Part shown: positions 13,718-22,180 of the stretch, in pieces | Layout: the number at the start of each line of letters is the position of its first letter | Numbering within the stretch: position 1 is the stretch's first letter | Source: an uncultured Collinsella sp. | GTDB taxonomy: Bacteria; Actinomycetota; Coriobacteriia; Coriobacteriales; Coriobacteriaceae | DNA: 27,331 bases | Direction of reading: 5' to 3' | Assembly (NCBI GenBank): GCA_900544755.1 | Contig: UQWQ01000020.1 | Coordinates: forward strand, 1-27,331 | Notes under the pieces: model-generated | What the model was told of the DNA's origin: nothing | The model's input: the letters and a program-made list of their open reading frames with translations, nothing else | Databases searched by the model: none | Program-made: the position numbers and the translations under genes

Positions 13718-14401
13718 ATGTCCAGCAGCTACCTCATGAACCTGCTCGCCAGCGCCGTCGCCGTCATCGTGGGCATCGTGATCCACGAGAGCGCACACGC
13801 CGCCGCGGCCTGGGCGCTCGGCGACAAGACGGCCCGTTCGCGCGGCCGCGTGTCGCTCAACCCGCTTAACCATATCGACCCGTTTGGCACCATCATCCTG
13901 CCGCTGCTCATGCTCGCGGCCGGCGGCCCAGTGTTCGCCTTCGCCAAACCCGTGCCCGTCTACCTCAACAACCTCAAGCACCCCAAGCGCGACGAGGTCC
14001 TGGTGAGCGTAGCCGGCCCCGCATCGAACATCTCGCTCGCGTGCCTCGCTGCCGCCCTCATGCACGCGGCATATGGCAGCCTCTATACCAACATGTCCTT
14101 TGCCCTGGCGTCACAGATCATGAACTTCGGCGCCACGTTTATCGTAGTCAACCTGTCGCTCGCATTCTTCAACCTCATCCCGATCCCGCCGCTCGATGGC
14201 TCGTCGATCATCGTGCCGTTCCTCAAAGGCAAGGCGCTCAACAATTATTACCGTCTGCAGCAATACGCTATGCCCATCCTCATCATTGTGCTGTATCTAC
14301 TGCCCATGTGGACCGGCATCGATGTGATCGGCCGCTATTTCGACGTTACCGTGTATCCGCTTGCTGAGCAGCTGCTCAACTTCGCAATCGCCGGCATCTA
14401 A
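13718..14401 (+). CDS. M50 family site-2-type zinc metalloprotease
   Basis: This 227-residue integral membrane protein has the M50 zinc site: HESAH at residues 23-27 in the first helix, and the third ligand in NLIPIPPLDGSS (Asp160). A membrane-embedded GPASNISLA segment near 98 lies between them. It is the short, single-domain M50B type without PDZ or CBS domains, common in Actinobacteria and Firmicutes. Family members cleave substrates within the membrane, for example anti-sigma factors; the substrate here is unknown. Five or six membrane segments are seen by eye. GGGGAG precedes the ATG. The gap of 84 bases to scpA is the largest for several kilobases and may hold a promoter. Confidence 0.93.
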   Translation: MSSSYLMNLLASAVAVIVGIVIHESAHAAAAWALGDKTARSRGRVSLNPLNHIDPFGTIILPLLMLAAGGPVFAFAKPVPVYLNNLKHPKRDEVLVSVAGPASNISLACLAAALMHAAYGSLYTNMSFALASQIMNFGATFIVVNLSLAFFNLIPIPPLDGSSIIVPFLKGKALNNYYRLQQYAMPILIIVLYLLPMWTGIDVIGRYFDVTVYPLAEQLLNFAIAGI

Positions 14402-14435
14402 GGTAAACTTACAGGTCGACCGTGCAAAACGGTCG
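14402..14435 (+). promoter_or_regulatory. Possible scpAB promoter with a perfect inverted repeat
   Basis: TAAACT (14404-14409) resembles a -10 box. Eight bases after it, CGACCGT (14417-14423) and ACGGTCG (14429-14435) form a perfect 7-bp inverted repeat around GCAAA. No T tract follows, so it is not a standard terminator. It could be an operator or a 5' stabilising hairpin; both are guesses. Confidence 0.3.
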
Positions 14436-14485
14436 TAATATGCACCCAAACCGCGCCGCGAAGGCGCCGTCAAAGGAGGTCGAAG

Positions 14486-15298
14486 ATGTCGTATCGCGTG
14501 TCGACGCAGGTCTACAGCGGACCGTTCGACCTGCTGCTGCAGCTGGTAACCCGCCAAAAAGTAGATATCGGCGCTATCTCCATCAGCGAGGTGGCCGAGC
14601 AGTACCTTGCCGAGGCCGAACGCATCGAGGCGCTGGACCTGGACGTGGCGAGCGACTTTTTGCTAGTCGCGGCAACCCTTTTGGACATCAAGGCTGCCTC
14701 GCTGGTGCCGCAGGAGGCCCCGCGCAAAGTAGATGACGACGATGACGAGTTCGACGAAGACCTCGAGGAACTCAGCGCGCTCGACGGCGATGCCCTGCGC
14801 GAGGTCCTGATTCAGCGCCTGATCGCTTACAAGCAGTTTAAGGGCGCGGCTGCGGCCCTCGGTGCCCGCATGCAGGCCGAAAGCCGCATGCATCCGCGTG
14901 TGGCCGGCCCCGACCCCGAGTTCCTGGGGCTCATGCCCGACTACCTGGCCGGCATCACCCTGCGCGGTCTGGCCGTCATCTGTGCCGACCTGGACGGCAA
15001 GCGACAGACCTTCTTGCTGGAGGCCGAGCACGTGGCACCGCATCGCGTGCCGCTCGACCTGACCGTGGCCTCAGTCGACCGCTTTACCATGGCGCACCAG
15101 ACCTGCACCTTCCGCGAGCTGTTGGACGGCGACGCCACGACCGAGCAACTCGTCGTCACCTTTTTGGCCATGCTCGAGCTCGCCAAGCGTGGCTCGCTCA
15201 CGCTGAGCCAGGACGAGATCTTTGGAACCATTCAAATCAACCGCGTCGAGGGCGCCGAGGCATACGTGCCCGGCGAGGGCCCCGAGCTCACCGAATAG
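14486..15298 (+). CDS. scpA: Segregation and condensation protein A
   Basis: ScpA is the kleisin of the bacterial SMC-ScpAB condensin and bridges the SMC heads during chromosome organisation. The 270-residue product begins YRVSTQVYSGPFDLLLQLVTRQKVDIGAISISEVAEQYL, the hallmark kleisin N-terminus (FxGPLDLLLxLI in most homologs). It continues with an acidic linker (DDDDDEFDEDLEE, near 75-87) and ends with a winged-helix region containing VVTFLAMLELAKRGSLTLSQDEIFGTIQI. Length is normal. AGGAGG six bases before the ATG fixes the start. scpB follows after 11 bases, its ribosome binding site overlapping the scpA stop codon, so the pair is made together as expected for two subunits of one complex. 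Confidence 0.96.
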   Translation: MSYRVSTQVYSGPFDLLLQLVTRQKVDIGAISISEVAEQYLAEAERIEALDLDVASDFLLVAATLLDIKAASLVPQEAPRKVDDDDDEFDEDLEELSALDGDALREVLIQRLIAYKQFKGAAAALGARMQAESRMHPRVAGPDPEFLGLMPDYLAGITLRGLAVICADLDGKRQTFLLEAEHVAPHRVPLDLTVASVDRFTMAHQTCTFRELLDGDATTEQLVVTFLAMLELAKRGSLTLSQDEIFGTIQINRVEGAEAYVPGEGPELTE

Positions 15299-15309
15299 GA
15301 GCAGCAACC

Positions 15310-16038
15310 ATGTCAACCCTTTCAACGCTGGAGGCAAACAGCCTCAAAGGCGCCCTCGAGGCGCTGCTGCTGGTGTCGAGCGACCCGGTGAGTGCGCCCG
15401 CGCTCGCCGGCGCACTGGATATCGCCCCCGGCGAGTGCGCATCGCTGCTCGCCGAGCTCAAGGTTGAGTACGAGGAGGCCAACCGTGGCTTTCAGCTGCG
15501 TGAGGTCGCCGGCGGCTGGCGCCTGTTTACGCACCCCGCCTACCACGACGTGGTCGAGGCCTACGTGCTGAGCTGGGACACGCAAAAGCTGTCGCAGGCG
15601 GCGCTCGAAACCCTGGCCGTCATCGCCTACCACCAGCCCGTGACGCGCGAGGTGGTCAAAGGCATCCGCGGCGTCAATTCCGACGGCGTCATCGCGTCGC
15701 TCGTGGACAAGGGCCTGGTGCGCGAGCTCGGCCGCGATCCCCAGCGCGGTCAAGCCATTATCTACGGCACGACCAACGCCTTCTTGGAAAAGTTCGGTCT
15801 GCGCTCCACCCGCGACCTGCCCGACCTGGAGCAGTTTGCCCCCGACGAACAGTCGCGTCAGTTTATCCGCGAGCGCCTGAGCGGCCGCAGTATTCAGTCC
15901 ACGCTCGAAGAGCAGGCTGAGGACCTGGACGAAGAGCGCGAACTGCTCGATACCGATGTTGAAGATGTTGAGGCAGTCGAGGACTTGGAGACCCTGGTCG
16001 TCGACGAGACCTCGGAGGATTTGCATGACGAGGACTAA
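15310..16038 (+). CDS. scpB: Segregation and condensation protein B
   Basis: ScpB is the dimeric winged-helix subunit that binds ScpA in the SMC complex. The 242-residue product shows the family pattern: LKGALEALLLVSSDPVSAPALAGAL near the start, GFQLREVAGGWRLFTHPAYHDVVEAYV near 60, then LSQAALETLAVIAYHQPVTREVVKGIRGVNSDGVIASLVDKGLVRELGRDPQRGQAIIYGTTNAFLEKFGL. The C-terminal ~60 residues are an acidic tail (EEQAEDLDEERELLDTDVEDVEAVEDLE), common in this group and probably disordered. AGGAG lies eight bases before the ATG. The end of the gene overlaps the start of rluB by 14 bases. Confidence 0.96.
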   Translation: MSTLSTLEANSLKGALEALLLVSSDPVSAPALAGALDIAPGECASLLAELKVEYEEANRGFQLREVAGGWRLFTHPAYHDVVEAYVLSWDTQKLSQAALETLAVIAYHQPVTREVVKGIRGVNSDGVIASLVDKGLVRELGRDPQRGQAIIYGTTNAFLEKFGLRSTRDLPDLEQFAPDEQSRQFIRERLSGRSIQSTLEEQAEDLDEERELLDTDVEDVEAVEDLETLVVDETSEDLHDED

Positions 16039-17002
16039 CGAAGTAGGGGAGACGCGCGCCGGCGCTGCGGTGCCCAACGCGGATACGCACGAGTCCGACG
16101 CCCAGCCCGTCTATCCGCACACCATGCGCCTGCAGCGCTTTTTGGCGCGCGCGGGCGTGGCGAGCCGCCGTGGCTCGGAGGACCTGATGACCGCCGGCCG
16201 CGTGACCGTCAACGGCGAGGTCGCGACCGAACTGGGCACCAAGGTCGACGTCGACCGCGACCATATCGAGGTCGACGGCATGCCCGTCAAGCTCAACCAG
16301 GGCGCCGTGTACCTGATGCTCTACAAGCCGACCGCCTACCTCACCACCATGAGCGACCCGCAGGAGCGCCCTTGCGTGGCCGACCTGGTCCCCCGCGACC
16401 GCTTTCCGGGTCTGTTCCCGGTGGGCCGCCTGGACCGCGACACCACGGGCCTTTTGCTCTTTACCACCGACGGCGACCTGTCGCAGGACCTGCTGCACCC
16501 CAGCAAGCACGTCTACAAGACCTACCAGGCGCTCGTGGACGGCCACCTGACCGATCGCGACTTGGAACCGCTCCGCCGCGGCATCGAACTCGACGACGGC
16601 CTGTGCCAGCCGGCGATCTGCCGCGTCATCAACGCGCGCGAGGCAGAGGCCGTGGCTCCGCAAGGCGTCAAGCCCGGCACCACCGCCGTGGAGGTCATCA
16701 TCCGCGAGGGGCGCAAAAACCAGGTCAAGCGCATGCTGAGCAAGATTCACCATCCGGTGATCCGCCTGCACCGCTGCAACTTTGCCGGCCTTGAGCTCGA
16801 GGGCGTGGCCAAGGGCTCGTGGCGCGAGCTCACCGACCGCGAGGTGCAGATCCTCAAGGCCGGTGGCATCCCGCCCAAGCAGGCGATCGACAAGCGAAAC
16901 GGCGGCAAGCCCCAAGACACGCCCGCCAGTCGCACGCGTCACCACGGTAGCCACGGCTCCGCACCCAAGCGCAACACCTACCGCGAGCGCTACACGGGCT
17001 AG
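16025..17002 (+). CDS. rluB: 23S rRNA pseudouridine synthase, RluB/RsuA family
   Basis: The 325-residue enzyme should convert a uridine in rRNA to pseudouridine. After a ~35-residue polar N-terminus comes an S4 RNA-binding domain (MRLQRFLARAGVASRRGSEDLMTAGRVTVNG), then the catalytic domain with GRLDRDTTGLLLFTTDGDL (the Asp of RLDxxTxGL is the nucleophile) and REGRKNQVKRMLSKIHHPVIRLHR. The basic His/Arg/Lys tail (about 285-325) may add RNA binding. By analogy with B. subtilis RluB, often linked to scpAB, the target is likely the 23S peptidyl-transferase region; RsuA-type specificity cannot be excluded. GGAGG six bases before the ATG at 16025 supports this start, inside the end of scpB. Confidence 0.92.
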   Translation: MTRTNEVGETRAGAAVPNADTHESDAQPVYPHTMRLQRFLARAGVASRRGSEDLMTAGRVTVNGEVATELGTKVDVDRDHIEVDGMPVKLNQGAVYLMLYKPTAYLTTMSDPQERPCVADLVPRDRFPGLFPVGRLDRDTTGLLLFTTDGDLSQDLLHPSKHVYKTYQALVDGHLTDRDLEPLRRGIELDDGLCQPAICRVINAREAEAVAPQGVKPGTTAVEVIIREGRKNQVKRMLSKIHHPVIRLHRCNFAGLELEGVAKGSWRELTDREVQILKAGGIPPKQAIDKRNGGKPQDTPASRTRHHGSHGSAPKRNTYRERYTG

Positions 17003-17069
17003 ACAACCCGCCGTGCCCCCAGCGCCCGCGAACCATACCAGCACGCTAACCATCGAAAGGAAGCATTGC

Positions 17070-17756
17070 ATGATCGTCGCCATCGACGGCCCCGCCGGTT
17101 CCGGCAAGTCCACTATCGCCAAGGAGATCGCCCGCCAGCTTGGCTTTAACAAGCTCGACACGGGTGCCATGTATCGCGCCGTCACCTTCGCCGCGCTCGA
17201 CCGCGGCATCGATCTAGACGACGAGGCGGCCATCGACGCCCTCGCCGAGCAGATCGAGATTCGCTTTACCAACGGCACCGGCGAGGACACGCGCCTGACC
17301 ATTGACGGCCAGGACGCTTCGGCCGCCATCCGCACCCCGCAGGTCGACGCCAACGTGTCCAAAGTCTCGGCCTACCCGGGCGTGCGCGCCGCCATGCTCA
17401 TCCATCAGCGCCGCGCCGCCGAGGACCGCGATATCGTGGCCGAGGGTCGCGACATCGGAACCGTCGTGTTCCCTAACGCGCAGGTCAAGGTCTTCCTGAC
17501 CGCCGACCCGCGCGAGCGCGCCCGCCGCCGCGTGCTGCAGCGTCACCAAAACGATGCTCAGCCGCTCACGCCCGCGCAACTCGAGACCGAAGTCGACGAT
17601 ACCCTCGACGCCCTCAAGCAGCGCGACAAGCTTGATAGCAGCCGCGAGGTCGCCCCGCTCGTGCCCGCCGAGGACGCCGTGCACGTCGACTCCACCGCCC
17701 ATACCATCGACGAGGTCGTCCGCATTATCGAGGGCCTCATCAACCAAAGGAGGTAG
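17070..17756 (+). CDS. cmk: Cytidylate kinase
   Basis: Cmk phosphorylates CMP and dCMP to the diphosphates using ATP. The 228-residue product has the P-loop GPAGSGKST (residues 7-15), the CMP-binding stretch LDTGAMYRAVTFAAL near 30, VSAYPGVRAAMLIHQRR near 103, EGRDIGTVVFPNAQVKVFLTADPRERARRR near 128, and QRDKLDSSREVAPLVPAEDAVHVDST near the end. These match the Cmk family, including the NMP-bind insert. AAAGGA precedes the ATG. It follows rluB after a 67-base gap and is followed after three bases by plsC, whose AGGAGG overlaps the cmk stop region. Confidence 0.96.
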   Translation: MIVAIDGPAGSGKSTIAKEIARQLGFNKLDTGAMYRAVTFAALDRGIDLDDEAAIDALAEQIEIRFTNGTGEDTRLTIDGQDASAAIRTPQVDANVSKVSAYPGVRAAMLIHQRRAAEDRDIVAEGRDIGTVVFPNAQVKVFLTADPRERARRRVLQRHQNDAQPLTPAQLETEVDDTLDALKQRDKLDSSREVAPLVPAEDAVHVDSTAHTIDEVVRIIEGLINQRR

Positions 17757-17759
17757 CCC

Positions 17760-18488
17760 ATGCGCCTGTTTAAGCAGACGCCCGGGGACTATTACAACGC
17801 CCCCTACGCAGAGTTCCCAGCGCTCATCCGCGGCACCGTCGTCGTAGTCATGGCCATCCTTTGGGCCTTCTCCAAGCTCATGTGGCGTTGGAAGGTCGAG
17901 GACGCTGACCTGCTGTTTGAGCGCCAGGAAAGCCGCGGCAGCGTGGTCATCTGCAACCACACCTCGATGGCTGAGCTCTTGGCCGTGGAGACGGCGCTAT
18001 TCTTTGGCGGCCGCCGCATTCGCCCCATCTTTAAGTCCGAGTTCGCCAAGAGCAAGATTGTGCGCTGGGCTTTTAGCCGCGTTGGCGGCATCCCCGTGGA
18101 GCGCGGCACTGCCGATATGAAGTGCCTGCGCGCCGCCCAGCATGCGCTGCTGCGCGGCGAGGACGTCCTGATCTTCCCCGAGGGCACGCGCATCCGCTCG
18201 CGCGAGATCAAGCCCGAGGTCCACGGCGGTTTTGCGCTCATCGCCCAGATGGGCAAGGCGCCCGTCAACCCGCTCGCCATCTGCGGCTGGTCCGATATCA
18301 CGCCCGCGGGCAAAAAGCTCATGCGTCCCAAGAAGTGCTGGATTCGTGCCGGCAAGGCCGTCTCGCTTTCCGATGCACCGGCCGGGCTTAAGCGCACGGA
18401 GCGCCTGGCCTGGTTTGAATCCGAGGCCATGGGCCGTGTCTATAAGATGCGCGACGAGCTGTGCGCCGAGCACCCGGGCAGGTTCTAA
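17760..18488 (+). CDS. plsC: 1-acyl-sn-glycerol-3-phosphate acyltransferase (PlsC family)
   Basis: The 242-residue enzyme should acylate lysophosphatidate to phosphatidate at the inner face of the membrane. One hydrophobic segment near residues 20-40 precedes the acyltransferase domain. Motif I reads NHTSMAE, so His67 is followed at the +5 position by Glu72 where most family members have Asp (H-x4-D). Motif II GGIPVERGTADMK near 110 and motif III FPEGTRIRS near 140 are intact. The Asp-to-Glu change is conservative but affects a catalytic position. AGGAGG precedes the ATG. The gene sits between cmk and ispH in a tight run that also holds plsY and gpsA further on, so much of phosphatidate synthesis is encoded nearby. 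Confidence 0.92.
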   Translation: MRLFKQTPGDYYNAPYAEFPALIRGTVVVVMAILWAFSKLMWRWKVEDADLLFERQESRGSVVICNHTSMAELLAVETALFFGGRRIRPIFKSEFAKSKIVRWAFSRVGGIPVERGTADMKCLRAAQHALLRGEDVLIFPEGTRIRSREIKPEVHGGFALIAQMGKAPVNPLAICGWSDITPAGKKLMRPKKCWIRAGKAVSLSDAPAGLKRTERLAWFESEAMGRVYKMRDELCAEHPGRF

Positions 18489-18490
18489 TC

Positions 18491-19390
18491 ATGAGCGAGA
18501 ACGTGACGAAAACCGCCGCGACCGCGTCCGACCAGGACGGCGTGCCCACCATCGAGATAGCAGCCCACGCCGGCACCTGCTACGGTGTGCAGCGTGCGCT
18601 CGACATGGCGCTGGCCGGCGCGCCGCAGGCAGGGGAGAGCGCTCAGGTCCATACCCTGGGTCCGCTCATCCATAACCCCATCGTGGTGAGCGAGCTCGCC
18701 GAAGCTGGCATTGGCTTGGCCAAGAGCCTGGACGACGCAGCATCGGGCACCGTAATCATCCGCGCCCATGGCGTGGTCCCGCAGGTGATCGATGCGGCTC
18801 ACGATCGCGGTCTTACCGTGGTCGACGCCACCTGCCCCTACGTGAAAAAAGTCCACGTGGCGGCGGAGCGCCTGGTGCGCGAGGGCTACCGCGTGCTCGT
18901 CGTGGGCGAGCCGGGCCACCCCGAAGTCGAGGGCATCCTGGGCCACGCCGGCGATGATGCGCAGGTCGTGAGCTGTGCCGCCGACGCCGACGAGCTGTCG
19001 CTCAAGGGCAAGGTGGGCCTGGTTGTGCAGACCACCCAAACCGCGCAGAACCTCGCTGAGGTCGTGGCCGCTATCACCCCGCGCGTGCAGGAGCTACGTG
19101 TGATCAACACCATCTGCGCTGCTACGAGCGAGCGCCAACAGGCCGCCGCCGCACTTGCCAGCCGCTGCGACTGCATGGTCGTCGTGGGTGGCAAGAACTC
19201 GGGCAACACCCGCCGCCTGGCGCAGATTTGCGCAGACGCCTGCGAGCGCACGCATCACATCGAGGAAGCTTCTGAGCTCCAGGCCGCGTGGTTTACCGAC
19301 GCTCACCACATCGGCATCACTGCCGGAGCCTCCACCCCGCAAGAACACATCGAGCGCGCCGTCGCGCGCATCAAGGAGCTTTGCCGCTAA
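18491..19390 (+). CDS. ispH: 4-hydroxy-3-methylbut-2-enyl diphosphate reductase
   Basis: IspH is the iron-sulfur enzyme that makes IPP and DMAPP in the last step of the MEP isoprenoid pathway. The 299-residue product keeps the three cluster cysteines in HAGTCYGVQRA (Cys30), DATCPYVKKVH and INTICAATSERQ, and the substrate-binding histidines in LGPLIHNP, IIRAHGV and GEPGHPEVEG. KNSGNT and ITAGASTP complete the active site. I chose the ATG at 18491, two bases after the plsC stop; an in-frame GTG at 18461 lies inside plsC. The binding site before 18491 is weak (CAGG), so coupling to plsC translation is likely. Confidence 0.96.
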   Translation: MSENVTKTAATASDQDGVPTIEIAAHAGTCYGVQRALDMALAGAPQAGESAQVHTLGPLIHNPIVVSELAEAGIGLAKSLDDAASGTVIIRAHGVVPQVIDAAHDRGLTVVDATCPYVKKVHVAAERLVREGYRVLVVGEPGHPEVEGILGHAGDDAQVVSCAADADELSLKGKVGLVVQTTQTAQNLAEVVAAITPRVQELRVINTICAATSERQQAAAALASRCDCMVVVGGKNSGNTRRLAQICADACERTHHIEEASELQAAWFTDAHHIGITAGASTPQEHIERAVARIKELCR

Positions 19391-19392
19391 CC

Positions 19393-20835
19393 ATGGACCA
19401 GACCGTACCCGCATATGCCGCCGAGGTGGCCGATTACGGGCGCAGCCGCGACCCCGAGCCGGGTGAGGGCGCGCTCGTAAAGAACGTGCATCCCGAATCG
19501 CCCGCGTGGGATGTGGGTATCGAGCCGGGCATGCGCGTGCTCACGGTCAACGGCGAGGCGCTCACCGACATGATCGTGTGGCTCTGGGAGGCCGACGATG
19601 ATACCGTCGACCTCGAGGTTTTCGACCCGCTCGACGGCACCGTCACCCCCGTCGAGCTCGACCGCTTTCCCGGCGAGGATTGGGGTTTGGAGTTCGATGG
19701 CCCCATCTTCGACGGCATGCGTACCTGCGTCAACGCCTGCGTGTTCTGCTTTATGACCATGCTCCCCAAGGGCGGCCGCTCCACGCTCTATATTCGCGAC
19801 GACGACTATCGCCTAAGCTTTTTGCAGGGCAACTTTGTCACGCTTACGAACCTCACCGACGAGGACGTGCAAAACGTCATCCAGCGCAACATGAGTCCCA
19901 TGAACGTGTCGGTCCACGCTGTGAGCCCCGACGTCCGCCGTCGTATGATGGGCCGTAACGCCCAGCGAGGCATGGACGTACTCGAGACCATCATGGCCGC
20001 CGGCATCGAGATTCACGCGCAGATTGTGCTGTGCCCCGGCATGAACGACGGCGAGGAGCTGGAAAAGACCCTGCGCTTTTGCGAGGAGCATGAGCAAATC
20101 ACAAGCCTGGGCATTGTGCCGCTCGGTTTTACCAAACACCAAAACCGCTTTAGCTGGTCATACAGCGACAAGCCCGAACTGGCGCGCGAGACCATTGCCA
20201 TGATCCGTCCCTACCAGGATCGTGCCTACGAACGCTTTGGCCGCCACACCTTCCAGATGAGCGACGAGTTCTATCTGGACGCCGGCATCGATCCTCCCGA
20301 GGCAGACTTTTACGACGGCTATCCGCAGTACTACGACGGCATCGGCATGATCCGCTCGTATCTGGACGAGACCGACGACGTGTTGACTACCGATGCTGAG
20401 CGACTGGCCCGCGTCCGCGAGGCCATCGCCGCCCGCAGCCAGCACCTACTGTGCCTCTCGGGCGCCAGCGCACGCGACACGGTGGCCCGCTTTGTGGAGT
20501 CGCCCAAGGGACTCGCCGGCACTGTCACGGCCATCAAGAACCGCTACTTTGGCGGCAACGTGGACGTGACCGGCCTCATCGTCGCGTGTGACATTCTGGA
20601 GCAGCTGCCGCAAGACCTGTCGGGGGTTATGCTCTTTGTGCCTAAGCTCATGTTCAACGCTGACGGCATGACGCTTGACGAGTATCATCGTGACGATTTA
20701 CTCGCAAGCCTTACCAGTCGCGGCGCCGAGGTTCATGTGGTATCGACCATGCCGCATGAGTTGCTCGATACCCTGGAGCACATCCTTGGCATTGCGCCTG
20801 CCGACTCTACTAATTCCGCTGACCCTACCCATTAA
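19393..20835 (+). CDS. DUF512 radical SAM protein with N-terminal PDZ-like domain
   Basis: The 480-residue protein has a PDZ-like N-terminus (ALVKNVHPESPAWDVGIEPGMRVLTVNGEALTD, residues 27-60). A radical SAM core follows, with the CxxxCxxC cluster motif CVNACVFCFM near 115, LQGNFVTLTN near 140 and VSVHAVSPDVRRRMMG near 170. The C-terminal DUF512 (PF04459) contains RFSWSYSDKPE and MSDEFYL. This matches the TIGR03279 family, present in Firmicutes, Actinobacteria and cyanobacteria; the reaction is unknown. Direct adjacency to der, plsY and gpsA recurs in Firmicutes, which hints at a role in ribosome assembly or membrane lipid synthesis. The start lies two bases after ispH with AAGGAG twelve bases upstream, rather far. 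Confidence 0.93.
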   Translation: MDQTVPAYAAEVADYGRSRDPEPGEGALVKNVHPESPAWDVGIEPGMRVLTVNGEALTDMIVWLWEADDDTVDLEVFDPLDGTVTPVELDRFPGEDWGLEFDGPIFDGMRTCVNACVFCFMTMLPKGGRSTLYIRDDDYRLSFLQGNFVTLTNLTDEDVQNVIQRNMSPMNVSVHAVSPDVRRRMMGRNAQRGMDVLETIMAAGIEIHAQIVLCPGMNDGEELEKTLRFCEEHEQITSLGIVPLGFTKHQNRFSWSYSDKPELARETIAMIRPYQDRAYERFGRHTFQMSDEFYLDAGIDPPEADFYDGYPQYYDGIGMIRSYLDETDDVLTTDAERLARVREAIAARSQHLLCLSGASARDTVARFVESPKGLAGTVTAIKNRYFGGNVDVTGLIVACDILEQLPQDLSGVMLFVPKLMFNADGMTLDEYHRDDLLASLTSRGAEVHVVSTMPHELLDTLEHILGIAPADSTNSADPTH

Positions 20836-20845
20836 AGGAGAGCAG

Positions 20846-22180
20846 ATGAAACCTATCGTCGCCGTCGTCGGACGCCCCAACGTGGGCAAGTCCACGCTCG
20901 TTAACCGCCTGGCCCAGACCTCGGACGCCATCGTCCACGAGTCCCGCGGCGTCACGCGCGACCGCTCATACCACACGGCCGATTGGAACGGCCGCGAGTT
21001 CACCATCGTCGACACGGGCGGCATCGAGCCGCTCAAGAGCGATGACGTCTTTGCCACGTCTATCCGCGACCAGGCCCTCGCCGCCGCCGAGGAAGCCGCC
21101 GTCATCCTGTTTGTGGTCGACAGCCGCACCGGCGTCACCGAGGAGGACGAGTCGGTCGCTCGCATGCTCAAGCGCTCCGACAAGCCGGTCTTTCTGCTGG
21201 TGAACAAGCTCGACAACCCCGATCGCGAGAACGACAGCATCTGGGAGTTCTATTCGCTCGGCATCGGTGAGCCCACACCGCTCTCGGCCCTGCATGGCCA
21301 TGGCACGGGCGACCTGCTCGACGATATCGTGGCCCTGCTTCCGGAGGAAGAGGACGAGGTCGCCGACGAGTTCCCCGATGCGCTGAACGTGGCCATCATC
21401 GGCCGCCCCAACGCCGGTAAGTCCTCGCTGTTCAACCGCATCCTGGGCGCCGACCGCTCTATCGTGTCCAACATTGCCGGCACGACGCGCGACGCCATCG
21501 ACACCGTCGTGGAGCGCAACGGCAAGCACTACCGCATGGTTGACACCGCTGGTATTCGCAAGAAGAGCACCGTGTACGAGAATATCGAGTACTACTCGAT
21601 GGTCCGCGGCCTGCGCGCCATCGATCGCGCCGACGTGGCGCTGCTCGTCGTCGACGCCTCCGTGGGCGTTACCGAGCAGGACCAGAAGGTCATGGGCTTG
21701 GCCATCGAGCGCGGCTGCGCCGTCGTGGTGCTGCTCAACAAGTGGGACCTGCTCGACGACGACCGCAAGCGCGAGGCCTGCATGGAGACCGTCGACCGCC
21801 GTCTGGGCGTCATGGCTCCCTGGGCCCAGTATCTGCGCATCTCGGCCCTGACCGGCCGCAGCGTGGAGAAGATCTGGGCAATGGTCGACGCCGCCGAAAA
21901 GACGCGCTCGCAGAAGATCAGCACCTCGCGCCTCAACACGTTCCTCACCGACCTGCGCGAGTTCGGTCATACCGTGGTGGACGGCAAGCGCCGCCTGCGC
22001 ATGCACTACGTGACCCAGACGGGCGTCAACCCGCCGACGTTCACGTTCTTCGTCAACCATAGCGATCTGGTCAACGACACCTACCAGCGCTACGTGGAGA
22101 ACCGCATGCGCTCGACCTTCGATTTTGCCGGCACGCCCATTCGACTCTTCTTTAGGAAGAAGGAGCAAAAGGATGCATAA
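20846..22180 (+). CDS. der: Ribosome biogenesis GTPase Der (EngA)
   Basis: Der is an essential double-domain GTPase for 50S subunit maturation. The 444-residue protein shows two complete G domains. The first has GRPNVGKSTL (residues 8-17), DTGGIEP and NKLD; the second has GRPNAGKSSL near 187, DTAGIRKKSTVYENIEYYS near 233 and NKWD near 301. The C-terminal KH-like domain begins near TSRLNTFLTDL and contains LRMHYVTQTGVNPPTFTFFVNH. The acidic inter-domain linker EEEDEVADEFPD is typical. AAAGGAG five bases before the ATG sets the start. The end overlaps plsY by eight bases. Confidence 0.97.
   Translation: MKPIVAVVGRPNVGKSTLVNRLAQTSDAIVHESRGVTRDRSYHTADWNGREFTIVDTGGIEPLKSDDVFATSIRDQALAAAEEAAVILFVVDSRTGVTEEDESVARMLKRSDKPVFLLVNKLDNPDRENDSIWEFYSLGIGEPTPLSALHGHGTGDLLDDIVALLPEEEDEVADEFPDALNVAIIGRPNAGKSSLFNRILGADRSIVSNIAGTTRDAIDTVVERNGKHYRMVDTAGIRKKSTVYENIEYYSMVRGLRAIDRADVALLVVDASVGVTEQDQKVMGLAIERGCAVVVLLNKWDLLDDDRKREACMETVDRRLGVMAPWAQYLRISALTGRSVEKIWAMVDAAEKTRSQKISTSRLNTFLTDLREFGHTVVDGKRRLRMHYVTQTGVNPPTFTFFVNHSDLVNDTYQRYVENRMRSTFDFAGTPIRLFFRKKEQKDA

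Noticed and set aside
14417..14435. Hairpin before scpA as a transcription terminator
   Set aside because: It is a perfect 7-bp stem but is followed by TAATATGC with no T run; it is kept only as part of a possible promoter or leader.
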